A DNA stretch of 17,962 nucleotides, taken from an uncultured Archangium sp. (lineage in GTDB: Bacteria; Myxococcota; Myxococcia; Myxococcales; Myxococcaceae). Each line of letters begins with the position of its first letter. Position 1 is the first letter of the stretch. Where the stretch lies: positions 1-17,962 of the forward strand of contig CAMLFP010000075.1 of NCBI GenBank assembly GCA_946479335.1, read 5' to 3'. Below, one piece after another: positions 1 to 8,255 of the stretch. A model generated the notes under the pieces. That model saw nothing but the letters and a program-made list of their open reading frames with translations. It did no database searches and was not told where the DNA came from. Both the position numbers and the translations under genes were made by a program.

Positions 1-1581
1 GACGCGTGGGACGCGGGCCTCCACGGCGAGAGCGATGCCGGGCCCATCGACGTCGGCCTGAGCATCGAACCCTCGGCCGTCGGGGTGATCGTCGACGCGC
101 CCGGCGTCGGGCTGCTGAAGGTGGCCTTCGACGTCGACGCCGATGGCACCACCCGGCTCGCGCGCGCCAGCCGCCGGCTCTCCGACGGCCGCGAGGCGCC
201 GCTGGTGGTGATCGACGAACAGCAGGTGCTGCGCCTCGAAGGCGAGCTCCAGCGCGCCCGCGCCGAGTTCGACCAGCAGCTGGGCCAGCTGACGACCGAG
301 CGCGACGAGGCGCGCGATCGCGCCGGCATCGTCTCCGACGAGCGCCAGAAGGCCGCGACCCGGCGCGACGAGTTGGAGGCGCGCCTCCGCACGGTGAGCG
401 CCCAGCTGCAGGGCGAGAAGGACGCGCAACTGCAGCTGGTCAATGAGCGCGAGATGCTCCGCGAGGAGCTGGACGCCGCCAAAGCCGAGCTCGCCCGCGT
501 CGAGAAGGCGCTGGAGTCGGCCAGCGGCCTCGCCCGCGGCGCCGAGGCCCAGCACCAGACGGAGCTGGAGTGGATCAGCTCCGAGCTCAAGCGCAAAGAC
601 GACGAGCTCACCGCCGCCAATGAGAAGGCCGGCGCCCGCAGCGAAGAGGCCACGCGCCTCAGCGCCGAGGTCGAGGCGCTGAAGGCCGAACTCGACGCCC
701 GCACCCTCGAGCTCGAGGAGGCCCGCGCGCAGGTCGACGCGCTCACCGCCGAGAAGTCGAAGCTGGAGCTGGCGCTCGACCGCCTGACCCACGAGCACGA
801 ACAGCTGACCCTCAAGCACGAGGCGCTCACGAAGGAGCTGCAGGTCTCGCGGGAGCTGACCGCCGAGGCCGAAGGCCGGCTGCAGGCGCTCGCCGACTCG
901 AGCGACGACACCCACCGTGAAGCGCAAGATCGCCTCGCCGAGGAGCTCGCGCAGCTCACCGCCCAGCTCGATGATCGCCAGCGGGAGCTCGACGACGCGC
1001 GCGCCCAGCTGCAGATCACCACCGAGGAGCTCGCCGCGCGGGAGTCGCAGCACGCCGAGGCGGAGTCGAAGCTCTCCGCGGTCGAAGCGGCCCTCGCCGA
1101 GGCCAACGCGCGCCATGAAGAGGAGCGCGGGCGGTACACCACCAGCGAGAGCATGGTCACCGCGGAGCGCAACGACGCGCGCGCGCGCATCTCGGCCCTC
1201 GACGAACAGGTGCAGGAGGCGACCCGCAGCGGCGAGCTGGCCGTCGCCACCGAGCGCATCGAACGCGAGCGCGCCGAACAGGAGCTCGAACAGCTCCGCG
1301 CCGAGCTGACCGCGGCGAAGGGCGCGACCGCGGAGGCCCGCGCGCTGGCCAACCGGCTGCTCGCCGAGCGTGACGAGGCCCGCACCGTCGCGCGCCAGCT
1401 GAACCAGAAGGCGGCGGCGCTGCGCACCGAGCGCGATCAATGGCAGCAGCGGTTCAAGGCCCTCACCTCGGAGCGGCCCAACAGCCCCGCGTCGTCCCAG
1501 GACGAGACGCGCGAGTACCAGATCGACAACCCGACCGACCCCAACGTCCCCGCGATCACTCCGAACAAGAAGGACTCCTGA
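1..1581 (+). CDS. Large coiled-coil protein, 5'-truncated by the window edge
   Basis: The reading frame is open from base 1, so the true start lies upstream; 526 residues are visible. A GTG at 85 is in frame but is probably internal. The first ~75 visible residues look globular with beta-rich segments (for example VGVIVDAPGVGLLKVAFDV) and belong to a domain I do not recognise. From about residue 75 to 495 the protein is one long heptad-rich coiled coil full of Glu, Ala, Arg, Leu and Gln, with almost no Pro or Gly. A short disordered tail rich in Asn, Pro and Asp ends it. The layout of a small N-terminal domain plus long coiled coil recalls myxobacterial motility and polarity scaffolds such as AglZ and FrzS, but I see no receiver domain, so that is only an architectural analogy. 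It ends one base before the next gene's start region and probably shares its transcript. Function unknown. Confidence 0.85.
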   Translation, partial: DAWDAGLHGESDAGPIDVGLSIEPSAVGVIVDAPGVGLLKVAFDVDADGTTRLARASRRLSDGREAPLVVIDEQQVLRLEGELQRARAEFDQQLGQLTTERDEARDRAGIVSDERQKAATRRDELEARLRTVSAQLQGEKDAQLQLVNEREMLREELDAAKAELARVEKALESASGLARGAEAQHQTELEWISSELKRKDDELTAANEKAGARSEEATRLSAEVEALKAELDARTLELEEARAQVDALTAEKSKLELALDRLTHEHEQLTLKHEALTKELQVSRELTAEAEGRLQALADSSDDTHREAQDRLAEELAQLTAQLDDRQRELDDARAQLQITTEELAARESQHAEAESKLSAVEAALAEANARHEEERGRYTTSESMVTAERNDARARISALDEQVQEATRSGELAVATERIERERAEQELEQLRAELTAAKGATAEARALANRLLAERDEARTVARQLNQKAAALRTERDQWQQRFKALTSERPNSPASSQDETREYQIDNPTDPNVPAITPNKKDS

Positions 1582-1582
1582 C

Positions 1583-2584
1583 GTGCGCTCCGCCCTGCTC
1601 CTCGCCCTCGCGCCTGCTCTCGCCCTCGCTGATGACTTCGCCACCTGGGAGGAGCGCTACCAGTTCGAGTGCAACGCGCCCTTCCAGCAGTTCTCCCCCG
1701 CCGACGTGAAGACGCGTGAGGGCTGGGTGTTCGAACACACCGGCGGCACCGTGAAGATCCGCCGGGAGAAGCCGCGCGCCGCGAAGAAGCCGACGCTCGG
1801 CCTGCTTTCCGGCATCAAGGACCTCGAGCCCGAGACCAGGGCCATGCTCGACACCTTCCTCGCCGCGTTCGAGAAGGCCGACGTCGACGCGGTGGTGATC
1901 GGCGGCGACACCAGCTCCGAGCCGGAGGGGCTCGATCAGATCTTCGACTACCTCGTGCACGCCACCAACCGGCCGCTCCTCGTCGTCTCCGGCAACATGG
2001 AGCGCGGCGCGGCCCTCAACTACGCGATCATCAAGCAGCGCAAGGCCGGCTTCACCCACCTCATCAACATGGACCTCGTGCGCCGCTACGACGGCGACGG
2101 CGTCGATCTGGTCAGTGTCGGCGGGTACCACGACCGCGCGTACCTGCACCTCGCAGCGGGCTGCATCTACAAAGACAAAGACCTCGACGAGCTCGCGGAG
2201 GCCGCCGCGAGCTGCGACGACGCCGCGGTGCTGCTGACCCATGGGCCGCCGCGCCAGAAGGGCCAGAAGGCCATCGACTACGTGCCCGGCGCCGGCAACG
2301 TCGGCGACCCGCGCATCACCGAGGTGCTCAAGAAGGCGAAGATCACCTTCGGCATCGCCGGGCACATCCTCGAGGCGGCGGGCATGGCCAGCGACCTCGC
2401 CGGCAAACCGGTGCCCGAAAAGAAGCTCGTGCCGGAGCTCTTCGTGAACCAGGGCAGCGCCAACCCGCTCCCGTGGAAGTTGAACGACGGCAAGACCAGC
2501 TACGGCACCGCCGCGCTGCTCACCATCGACGGCAAGAAGGCGTCGTACGAAGCGCTGCGCGGCAAGAAGCCGGAGGCGCCGTGA
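1583..2584 (+). CDS. Secreted metallophosphoesterase-like protein with degenerate active-site motifs
   Basis: This encodes 333 aa. The GTG start at 1583 is supported by an AAGAAGGA ribosome-binding site inside the end of the preceding gene. Residues 1-16 (MRSALLLALAPALALA) form a signal peptide, so the protein is exported. Calcineurin-like metallophosphoesterase landmarks are visible: VVIGGDT at 105-110, VVSGNME at 134-140, LLTHGPP at 217-223, AGH at 259-261, and a late NQGSANP at 289-295. The first family motif (DxH) should lie near residues 72-80, but that stretch reads LGLLSGIKD. The GNH[DE] motif has become GNME, losing the usual catalytic His. It may therefore be a binding protein, or use a different metal arrangement. 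The stop overlaps the GTG of the downstream CAP gene by four bases, so the two are probably co-translated and both act outside the cytoplasm. Family assignment is fairly sure; enzymatic activity is doubtful. Confidence 0.8.
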   Translation: MRSALLLALAPALALADDFATWEERYQFECNAPFQQFSPADVKTREGWVFEHTGGTVKIRREKPRAAKKPTLGLLSGIKDLEPETRAMLDTFLAAFEKADVDAVVIGGDTSSEPEGLDQIFDYLVHATNRPLLVVSGNMERGAALNYAIIKQRKAGFTHLINMDLVRRYDGDGVDLVSVGGYHDRAYLHLAAGCIYKDKDLDELAEAAASCDDAAVLLTHGPPRQKGQKAIDYVPGAGNVGDPRITEVLKKAKITFGIAGHILEAAGMASDLAGKPVPEKKLVPELFVNQGSANPLPWKLNDGKTSYGTAALLTIDGKKASYEALRGKKPEAP

Positions 2585-3117
2585 AGTCGCTGCGCGCCGC
2601 CTGCCTGCTGCTGTGCGCGTGCGGTGGGCTGCCTCCGGGGGGCGGCGGTGGGGCCGACGCGGGGCCGCAGCTGTCGGCCTTCGCCACCGAGGCGCTGGCC
2701 GCGCACAACGCCGTGCGTGACGCCGCGACGCCGACGCCGGAGCCCGCCCTCCCCGCGCTGACCTGGAACAACGACGCCGCGCTCCTCGCCCTCGACTGGG
2801 CGCTGCGCTGCCAGTGGCAACACCGCGACCCGAACTCGCTGGGCGAGAACATCTTCGCGTCGACCAACGCCGTCACCATCACCCAGGCGGTGAACACCTG
2901 GGCCAGCGAGGCGGTCGGCTACGACTACGCCACCAACTCCTGCGCGACGGGTGACGTGTGCGGGCACTACACGCAGCTGGTGTGGCGCTCGACGACCAGC
3001 GTGGGCTGCGCGGTCCAGCAATGCACCACCGGGAGCCCCTTCGGCTCCGGTGATTGGTGGTTCGTGGTGTGTGACTACGCGCCGCCGGGCAACTTCGTCG
3101 GCACGAAGCCCTACTGA
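2581..3117 (+). CDS. CAP/SCP-domain (PR-1-like) lipoprotein
   Basis: This encodes 178 aa from a GTG that overlaps the upstream stop in the sequence GTGA. An in-frame start at 2473 would lie inside the preceding gene and would lack a signal peptide, so 2581 is preferred. Residues 1-14 (MKSLRAACLLLCAC) look like a lipoprotein signal with the modified Cys at 14, followed by a Gly-rich spacer. The rest is a CAP domain: AHNAVRD at 41-47, GENIF at 88-92, CGHYTQLVW at 127-135, GCAVQQC at 142-148 and VVCDYAPPGN at 162-171. The two His and the Glu usually forming the CAP cavity are present (His42, Glu89, His129). Bacterial CAP proteins are secreted; proposed roles include lipid or metal binding and proteolysis, none settled. 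Several Cys residues suggest disulfides. The 3' end converges on the GltE-like gene with one base between them. Confidence 0.88.
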   Translation: MKSLRAACLLLCACGGLPPGGGGGADAGPQLSAFATEALAAHNAVRDAATPTPEPALPALTWNNDAALLALDWALRCQWQHRDPNSLGENIFASTNAVTITQAVNTWASEAVGYDYATNSCATGDVCGHYTQLVWRSTTSVGCAVQQCTTGSPFGSGDWWFVVCDYAPPGNFVGTKPY

Positions 3118-3118
3118 C

Positions 3119-4546
3119 TCAGAACCCGTCTTCGGGCTCGTCGCTGGAGCCGCCCGCCTTCTTCGCGGGCGCCGGCGCGGGCGCGGCCTTGGGAGCCTCC
3201 TTCTTCGGCTCCTCCTTCTTCGCCTCGGGGGGCGCTTCCTTCTTCTCGGGAGCCGGCGCGGGCGTCTCGCCCTTCGCGTCAGACTTCTGCTTCTGGAACT
3301 CGGCCTCCTTCTTCTTGCGCTCCTCTTCGGCGGCGGCCGCCTCCTGCTTCTTCATCTCCTCTTCCATCTTCGCGGCCTCGGCGGCGATGCGCTTCTCCTC
3401 CTCGCGCTTCTCGATGGTCTGCTCCTGCTCGGCGATGAGGGTGTGCACCGGGTGGTCGACGGTCAGCGTGTCGGCCTTGCGCGCGATGTACTGCTTGAAC
3501 ATCGACAGCGCCTTCTCGGGGTCACCCTTGAGCGCGATGATGATGCCGCGGTTGAGCAGCAGCTCCGGGAGGTCGGGGTTCACCTTCGCCGCCTCGTCGT
3601 AGGTGGCCATCGCCTTGTCGAGCTGCCCCATGCCCTTGTACGCGACGCCCAGGTCGAGCAGCGCCTCGGCGTTCTTGCCGTTCGCCTGGAGGATGCGCCG
3701 CAGGTGCTCCTCGGCGCCCCGGTAGTCCTCCTGATCGAGCGCCATCTTGCAGAGCTGGAAGTGCGCCGGCAGGAAGTCGGGCCGCGCCGCGACGGCCTTC
3801 TTGAAGTTGAGGCGCGCGCTGATCGGGTCCTTCTCCGCGAGGTTCATCAGCCCCAACGTGTAGGGGATCTCCGGATCACCATCGTCGATCTTCGAGGCGC
3901 GCAGCGCGATGAGCCGCGCCATCGCGAACTGCTTCTGCTCGAAGTACACGAGCATCATCGTCTTGTAGGCCTGCAGCGTCTTCGGCTCACGGAAGAGCGC
4001 CTCGCGAGACAGCGTGATGGCCTTCTCGAGGTCGCCCTTGCGGCGCGACAACTCGGCGAGGCGCGCGCGGCTGCTGGCGTCGTCGGGGTACTGCGTGAGG
4101 ATGTCGGTGTACACCTTGGTGGCCGTCGCCTCGTCGCCGTTGTTCTGCGCGATGACGCCCAGGTTCTCCGCCGCCTGGCGCAGCGTCGGCTTGCGAGACA
4201 GCGCGTCCTTGTAGAGCGAGACCGCCTCCTTGGTCTTGCCCTGGCGCTCCGCCAGCACGCCCAGGTTGTAGACGGCCTCGGCGAGGTTCGGGTCGGCGTC
4301 GGCCGCCGCGCGGAACTTCTTCTCCAGCGCCGGGTAGTCGTAGGCCTTCGCCTTGCGCTGCGTGTCCCACGCCTTGAGGGCGTCGTCGAACAGCAGCTTC
4401 GCCTTGGTTCCGATCTGCGGCTGGTCGGCGAGGGGCTGCCCGTTGGCGTCGGTGCGGTTCGTGACCTGCGGCCCGCCGACCTTGTCACTCGAGGTGGTGG
4501 CGCAGCCCGCCACGCACAACCCGGCAATCACCAAAGCACTTCGCAT
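3119..4546 (-). CDS. gltE: TPR outer-membrane lipoprotein resembling gliding protein GltE (AglT)
   Basis: This encodes 475 aa. I place the start at the ATG at 4546, which has a GAGGA site six bases upstream and gives a clean lipoprotein signal (MRSALVIAGLCVAGC, Cys15). The GTG at 4576, overlapping the upstream stop, would bury that signal. Ala follows the Cys, so outer-membrane sorting is expected. Roughly residues 85-330 carry tandem tetratricopeptide repeats, for example AEAVYNLGVLAERQGKTKEA and AEALLDLGVAYKGMGQLDKA. A charged Glu/Lys/Ala helix follows (about 335-400), then a Lys/Glu/Ala/Pro-rich linker ending in SSDEPEDGF. In Myxococcus xanthus, GltE/AglT is a TPR lipoprotein of the Glt gliding complex encoded next to GltD/AgmU; the same order and domain types occur here. 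The assignment rests on architecture and synteny, not a search. Another TPR lipoprotein family remains possible. Confidence 0.8.
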   Translation of the reverse strand: MRSALVIAGLCVAGCATTSSDKVGGPQVTNRTDANGQPLADQPQIGTKAKLLFDDALKAWDTQRKAKAYDYPALEKKFRAAADADPNLAEAVYNLGVLAERQGKTKEAVSLYKDALSRKPTLRQAAENLGVIAQNNGDEATATKVYTDILTQYPDDASSRARLAELSRRKGDLEKAITLSREALFREPKTLQAYKTMMLVYFEQKQFAMARLIALRASKIDDGDPEIPYTLGLMNLAEKDPISARLNFKKAVAARPDFLPAHFQLCKMALDQEDYRGAEEHLRRILQANGKNAEALLDLGVAYKGMGQLDKAMATYDEAAKVNPDLPELLLNRGIIIALKGDPEKALSMFKQYIARKADTLTVDHPVHTLIAEQEQTIEKREEEKRIAAEAAKMEEEMKKQEAAAAEEERKKKEAEFQKQKSDAKGETPAPAPEKKEAPPEAKKEEPKKEAPKAAPAPAPAKKAGGSSDEPEDGF

Positions 4547-4552
4547 GTCGTT

Positions 4553-4557
4553 TCCTC
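4553..4557 (-). promoter_or_regulatory. Ribosome-binding site of the GltE-like gene
   Basis: Read on the minus strand, GAGGA stands six bases before the ATG at 4546. It decides the start: the upstream GTG at 4576 lacks a comparable site and would add ten residues ahead of the lipoprotein signal. Confidence 0.6.
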
Positions 4558-4572
4558 GAATCGCGCGGAGCC

Positions 4573-7500
4573 TCACAGCGTGTCCTCCGGCTCGTCGTCA
4601 GGGCTGGCCGTCTTGGCCGGCGCCGGAGACGCGGTCTTCTTCTCTGCCGGCCTGCTCTCCGCCTTCTTCGGGGAGGGCTCGGGCGAGCTCAGGTCGACCT
4701 CCGGCATGGTGTCCTCCACCGGCCGGCTGCCGACCTCCTGGGTGTTGTTCTTGATGGTCTGGGCCTGCTCGGCGGTGATCACCGGCACCGGCTGAATCGA
4801 CGTGAGCAGGTCACCGCCCAGCGCCGCGCTCTTCTCGGTCTGCTTCACCTCGAGCACGTCTTCTTCCATCTTCGGGTACTGCTCGGGGGCGTAGCGGGTG
4901 CGCAGCATCTCCAGCGCCGACACGGTGCACTTGTTGAAGATGTCGAGCTCCTGGCTCTTGTTGACCGCGGCCACGAAGGCGTCGGTGGCGTTCTTCTTCA
5001 CCGGCTCGGCCTGCTGCTCGAACTGCGGTTTGAGCTCGAAGAGCACCTCCTCCGGCAAGCCCTTCGGCACGGGGAAGTGCACCAGCTGCTCGGCGAGCTG
5101 GTCGTAGGCCATGCCGATCTTGTTCAGCGCGCAGATCGCGGGGTCGGCCGACTTGAGCTGCACCGTCCTGGTGTACGTCTTCTGGATCTCGGTCAGCGCG
5201 TTCGACTTGGAGACGATCGACGACTTGAGCTCCGCGATGTTGCTCAGCTTCGACCAGCGCAACTTGAGCGCGCTGTACTTCTTCCACTCATCTTCGTTCT
5301 GGATGAAGTTGGCCCGCGCCACGGCGTCGAGCGCGGTGATCTCCAGCGACTCGCGCTGCTTCTTGCCCAGCTTCTCGTAGTAGTCGGAGATGCGGTTGTA
5401 GACGCCGCGCGCCGCCTTCGCGTTCTTCTGCTTCTCCTCGTAGATCTTCGCGATGCGGCCCTCGGCCGTCAGCACCTTGGAGGGGTCCTTCACGTACTTC
5501 TTCTCGTACTCCTCGAGCCCCTTGGTGACCTTGGCCCACTGCCCCGTCTTCTCGTAGAGATCGAGGATCGACTTCTCCACCGCCTCGACCTCCTTGGCGT
5601 TGGGCCACAGCTCGAGGAACTTCTCGCGGTTCTTGAGCGCGACCTTGTATTCGCCGAGGCCCTCGCGGAAGAGGCCGGCGTTGAGCAGGCCGTCCTGCGC
5701 CTTGCTCTCCTCCCACACCTGCTCAGCCGCCGGCTTCGCGGCCTCGGCGGGCTTCCCCTTCTTCGCGGGCGCCGCCTTGCCCTTCTTGCCGCCACCGGCG
5801 CGACCCTTCTCGTACGCCGCCGCGTAGGCCTCGTAGTAGTCGGCCGCGGGGTCGAAGTCGGCGATCGCCTCGTACCCTTCGGCCAGCGCGTACATGGTCT
5901 GCGGCACGTACTGCGACTTCGGGTACTTCTGGATCAGCTGCTTGCGCACCTCGATGGCGCGGTTGAGCGCCTTGCCGTTGAAGTAGTCGATGGCGGCGTT
6001 GAAGAGCGCCTTGTCGGCGAGCTCCGACTTCGGCCAGTCGGTCACGAACGCGAGGTAGGCATCGCCGGCCTTCACGAACTCCTTCTTCGCCTCGAGCTGG
6101 TTGATGAGCTTGAAGCTCGACTGCTCGATCAGCTTCGCGAGGTCAGCGCGGAACTGGCCCACCGCCAGCTTGTCGTTCGCGTAGAACTTGCGCGCCCACT
6201 CGTTGACCTTCCCCCAGTCGCCGAGGAGGTTGTACGAGTCCAACACCAGGTTGGCGGCGATCTCACCGGCGCGGGAGCCGTCTTCGAACTTGTAGTCGGG
6301 GAACTTGAGCGCGATCTCCGACAGCCGCTCCACCGCGTCATCGAGGTGGTTGTAGTCGTAGTAGATGCGCGCCGCTTTGTAGGCGATCTCGACCTTCTTA
6401 TCGCCCTTCTCGATGTACTTCAGGTAGTTGTTGCACGCGTCGAGCAGGCTCTGCTTCGAGGGCGGAATCGTCAGCTTGGCGTTCGGGTCGGAGATGACGG
6501 GCGGCTTGATCGCCCCGCTGGCCTCCTCCTTCTTCACCACCTCGGTCCACGCGAGGATCGCGTTGTACGAGGCGTTGTTCATCCACTTGCCGACCTTCTC
6601 CTTCTTCTCGAGGCGCGCGATGTCGATGTTGAACACCTTGGTGTACTCGACGGCGGCCTTGTCGAACTGGCTCAGGTTGTCGTTCAACAACTCCGCCCAG
6701 AAGAAGCGCAGGTCATAGGCCTTGGCGTTGTCGGGGAAGAGCGTGAGGTAGTCGGCGTACACCGCGTTCGCGAACTCGAAGGTCTGCTCGTCGCGCGTCT
6801 TCTTGCCTTCGTTGTGCCAGTCGACCGCCAGGCGGGAGATGGTGCGCTCCGCGAGCTCGCGCGCGTCATCCAGCGAGCGCTTGTCCTTCTCCTCGAGCTT
6901 GGGGTTCGCCTTGAGCACCTGGTCCATGATGGTGACCAGCTTGCGCACCTGCTGCACCGTGACCTGCTTGTTGGCGGCGCGCATCACGCAGTCGACGATG
7001 CGCGACTGGAAGCCGGGCGCCTCGGGCGACGTGGGCCGCTCGGTGATCAGCATGTTGTACGTGACGGCCGCTTCGCGGTCCTTCCCGTCTTCGTAATAGA
7101 GCCCGGCGAGCTGCTTGAGCATCGTGCGCTTGTCGTCGTCGGTCTTCGCCAGCTTCGCGAACCGCTCGCGCGCGTCGTTGGGCTGCCCGTTGCCGCGCTC
7201 GTACGCGCGCACGTAGTCGGTGCGCGCTTCCTTCGCGAGGCCGGTCTTGGAGCCCTTCTTGCCCTTGTTGACCTCGTCTTCGCCCGAGAAGTCGACGTAG
7301 AGGACGACGGACTTGTACATGTCCATCGCCTTGTCGAAGTCAGACAGGTTGAAATAGCACCAGCCCTGTTTGTACAGCGCGTAGCCGTACGACTGGTTCT
7401 CGGGGAACTTGGCGGCGTTCTTGTAGTTCTCCAGCGCCTTCTCGAGCTGGTCGCGCTTCCCCTTGCTGTTGTTGAAGTAGTACTCGCCGGTCGCCAGGTA

Positions 7501-8151
7501 CGCGTCGGGGAGGTACTTCGACTTCGGGTACTTCGCGATCAGGCGGCCGTACGCCGCGAGCGAGCGCTTCTCGTCGCCCATCTCCATGAGGTTGAGGCCG
7601 AGGAAGTAGAGGACCTCGTCGGTGCGCTCGAAGTTCTTGTACTCCTGGACGATGGTTGAATACGCCTTGGTGGCCTCGACCGCGTAGGCCTTCGACTCCT
7701 CGAGGAGCTTCGCCTTCTCCTTCTCGGCCGCCTCGATGCCCGCCTTGTCGTTGGCGTTCATCGCCGCGAGCTTGTCGTCGTCTTTGCGGTTCCCCTGGAA
7801 CGAGATGTACTTCGACTCCTCCCAGTAGAGTTCACCGAGGCGGAACAGCAGGCCCGGCTTCTCGGTGACGTCGGTGGTCAACGAGATGATCTTCTTGAGG
7901 TCGGTGATCTGCTCGCGCCGTTTCTCGGCGACCTGCATCTCGACGCCGCTGCGGAACTCGTCGAACTTGAGCGTGGGGCCCTCGTCCTTGATCTCCTTCT
8001 TGCGCGTGATGTCGCCGGCGAGCGACTTGTCTGGCGCGAGGCTGACCTCCTTCTTCTTCAGCTCGACTTCCTTGGCCTCCTTCTTGGCCGGAGCTTGCGC
8101 GAAGGACTGCAGCGAGAGCGCGAGAGACAGAGCAATGATGGGTCGGCGCAT
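4573..8151 (-). CDS. gltD: Large periplasmic TPR protein resembling gliding protein GltD (AgmU)
   Basis: This encodes 1192 aa from the ATG at 8151, giving MRRPIIALSLALSLQSFA as a signal peptide; a GTG at 8169 adds six residues and is less likely. The mature protein should be periplasmic. It is built of many TPR-like helical hairpins (for example VLYFLGLNLMEMGDEKRSLA and YGYALYKQGWCYFNLSDFDK), suggesting a long solenoid. A Lys/Gly/Ala-rich break lies near residue 785. The C-terminal ~90 residues are Pro/Ala/Glu/Lys-rich and disordered, ending DDEPEDTL. Length, signal peptide, TPR content and adjacency to a TPR lipoprotein match GltD/AgmU of Myxococcus, a periplasmic component of the Glt gliding machinery. 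The gap to the downstream gene's ATG is only 26 bases, so the two are one transcript. Assignment is by architecture and gene order; a search is needed to exclude other large TPR families. Confidence 0.8.
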   Translation of the reverse strand: MRRPIIALSLALSLQSFAQAPAKKEAKEVELKKKEVSLAPDKSLAGDITRKKEIKDEGPTLKFDEFRSGVEMQVAEKRREQITDLKKIISLTTDVTEKPGLLFRLGELYWEESKYISFQGNRKDDDKLAAMNANDKAGIEAAEKEKAKLLEESKAYAVEATKAYSTIVQEYKNFERTDEVLYFLGLNLMEMGDEKRSLAAYGRLIAKYPKSKYLPDAYLATGEYYFNNSKGKRDQLEKALENYKNAAKFPENQSYGYALYKQGWCYFNLSDFDKAMDMYKSVVLYVDFSGEDEVNKGKKGSKTGLAKEARTDYVRAYERGNGQPNDARERFAKLAKTDDDKRTMLKQLAGLYYEDGKDREAAVTYNMLITERPTSPEAPGFQSRIVDCVMRAANKQVTVQQVRKLVTIMDQVLKANPKLEEKDKRSLDDARELAERTISRLAVDWHNEGKKTRDEQTFEFANAVYADYLTLFPDNAKAYDLRFFWAELLNDNLSQFDKAAVEYTKVFNIDIARLEKKEKVGKWMNNASYNAILAWTEVVKKEEASGAIKPPVISDPNAKLTIPPSKQSLLDACNNYLKYIEKGDKKVEIAYKAARIYYDYNHLDDAVERLSEIALKFPDYKFEDGSRAGEIAANLVLDSYNLLGDWGKVNEWARKFYANDKLAVGQFRADLAKLIEQSSFKLINQLEAKKEFVKAGDAYLAFVTDWPKSELADKALFNAAIDYFNGKALNRAIEVRKQLIQKYPKSQYVPQTMYALAEGYEAIADFDPAADYYEAYAAAYEKGRAGGGKKGKAAPAKKGKPAEAAKPAAEQVWEESKAQDGLLNAGLFREGLGEYKVALKNREKFLELWPNAKEVEAVEKSILDLYEKTGQWAKVTKGLEEYEKKYVKDPSKVLTAEGRIAKIYEEKQKNAKAARGVYNRISDYYEKLGKKQRESLEITALDAVARANFIQNEDEWKKYSALKLRWSKLSNIAELKSSIVSKSNALTEIQKTYTRTVQLKSADPAICALNKIGMAYDQLAEQLVHFPVPKGLPEEVLFELKPQFEQQAEPVKKNATDAFVAAVNKSQELDIFNKCTVSALEMLRTRYAPEQYPKMEEDVLEVKQTEKSAALGGDLLTSIQPVPVITAEQAQTIKNNTQEVGSRPVEDTMPEVDLSSPEPSPKKAESRPAEKKTASPAPAKTASPDDEPEDTL

Positions 8152-8217
8152 GAGATTCCCAAAAGGCACCGAATGCGGGCGCCAAGTGTTCGTGACTTCT
8201 TGAAAAATTCCGCTCGA

Positions 8218-8246
8218 ATAATCCCCGCCGCGTTTCGGAGCGTCAA
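8218..8246 (-). promoter_or_regulatory. Candidate sigma70-type promoter of the gltD-gltE pair
   Basis: On the minus strand, TTGACG (8241-8246) is followed after 17 bases by GATTAT (8218-8223). This matches 5/6 and 4/6 of the housekeeping consensus at ideal spacing. It lies in the 104-base gap between the end of the upstream operon and the ATG at 8151, and predicts a leader of about 60 bases. The AT-rich stretch at 8201-8222 stands out from the surrounding GC-rich sequence. No operator is evident. Confidence 0.45.
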
Positions 8247-8255
8247 GGAATCGCT

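Noticed and set aside
2473..2580. N-terminal extension of the CAP gene
   Set aside because: The extra 36 residues lie within the metallophosphoesterase gene in another frame, are Arg/Gln-rich, and would hide the lipoprotein signal that begins at 2581.
2951..4795. 614-residue open frame on the + strand
   Set aside because: It starts inside the CAP gene in another frame and runs antisense to the TPR lipoprotein. The Leu/Arg-rich repeats mirror the Lys/Glu codons of the real gene.
5077..7659. 860-residue open frame on the + strand
   Set aside because: It is antisense to the large TPR gene. Its Leu/Arg/Val/Asp-rich composition with no domain or signal is what a GC-rich complementary frame produces; the minus-strand frame has a signal peptide and TPR motifs.
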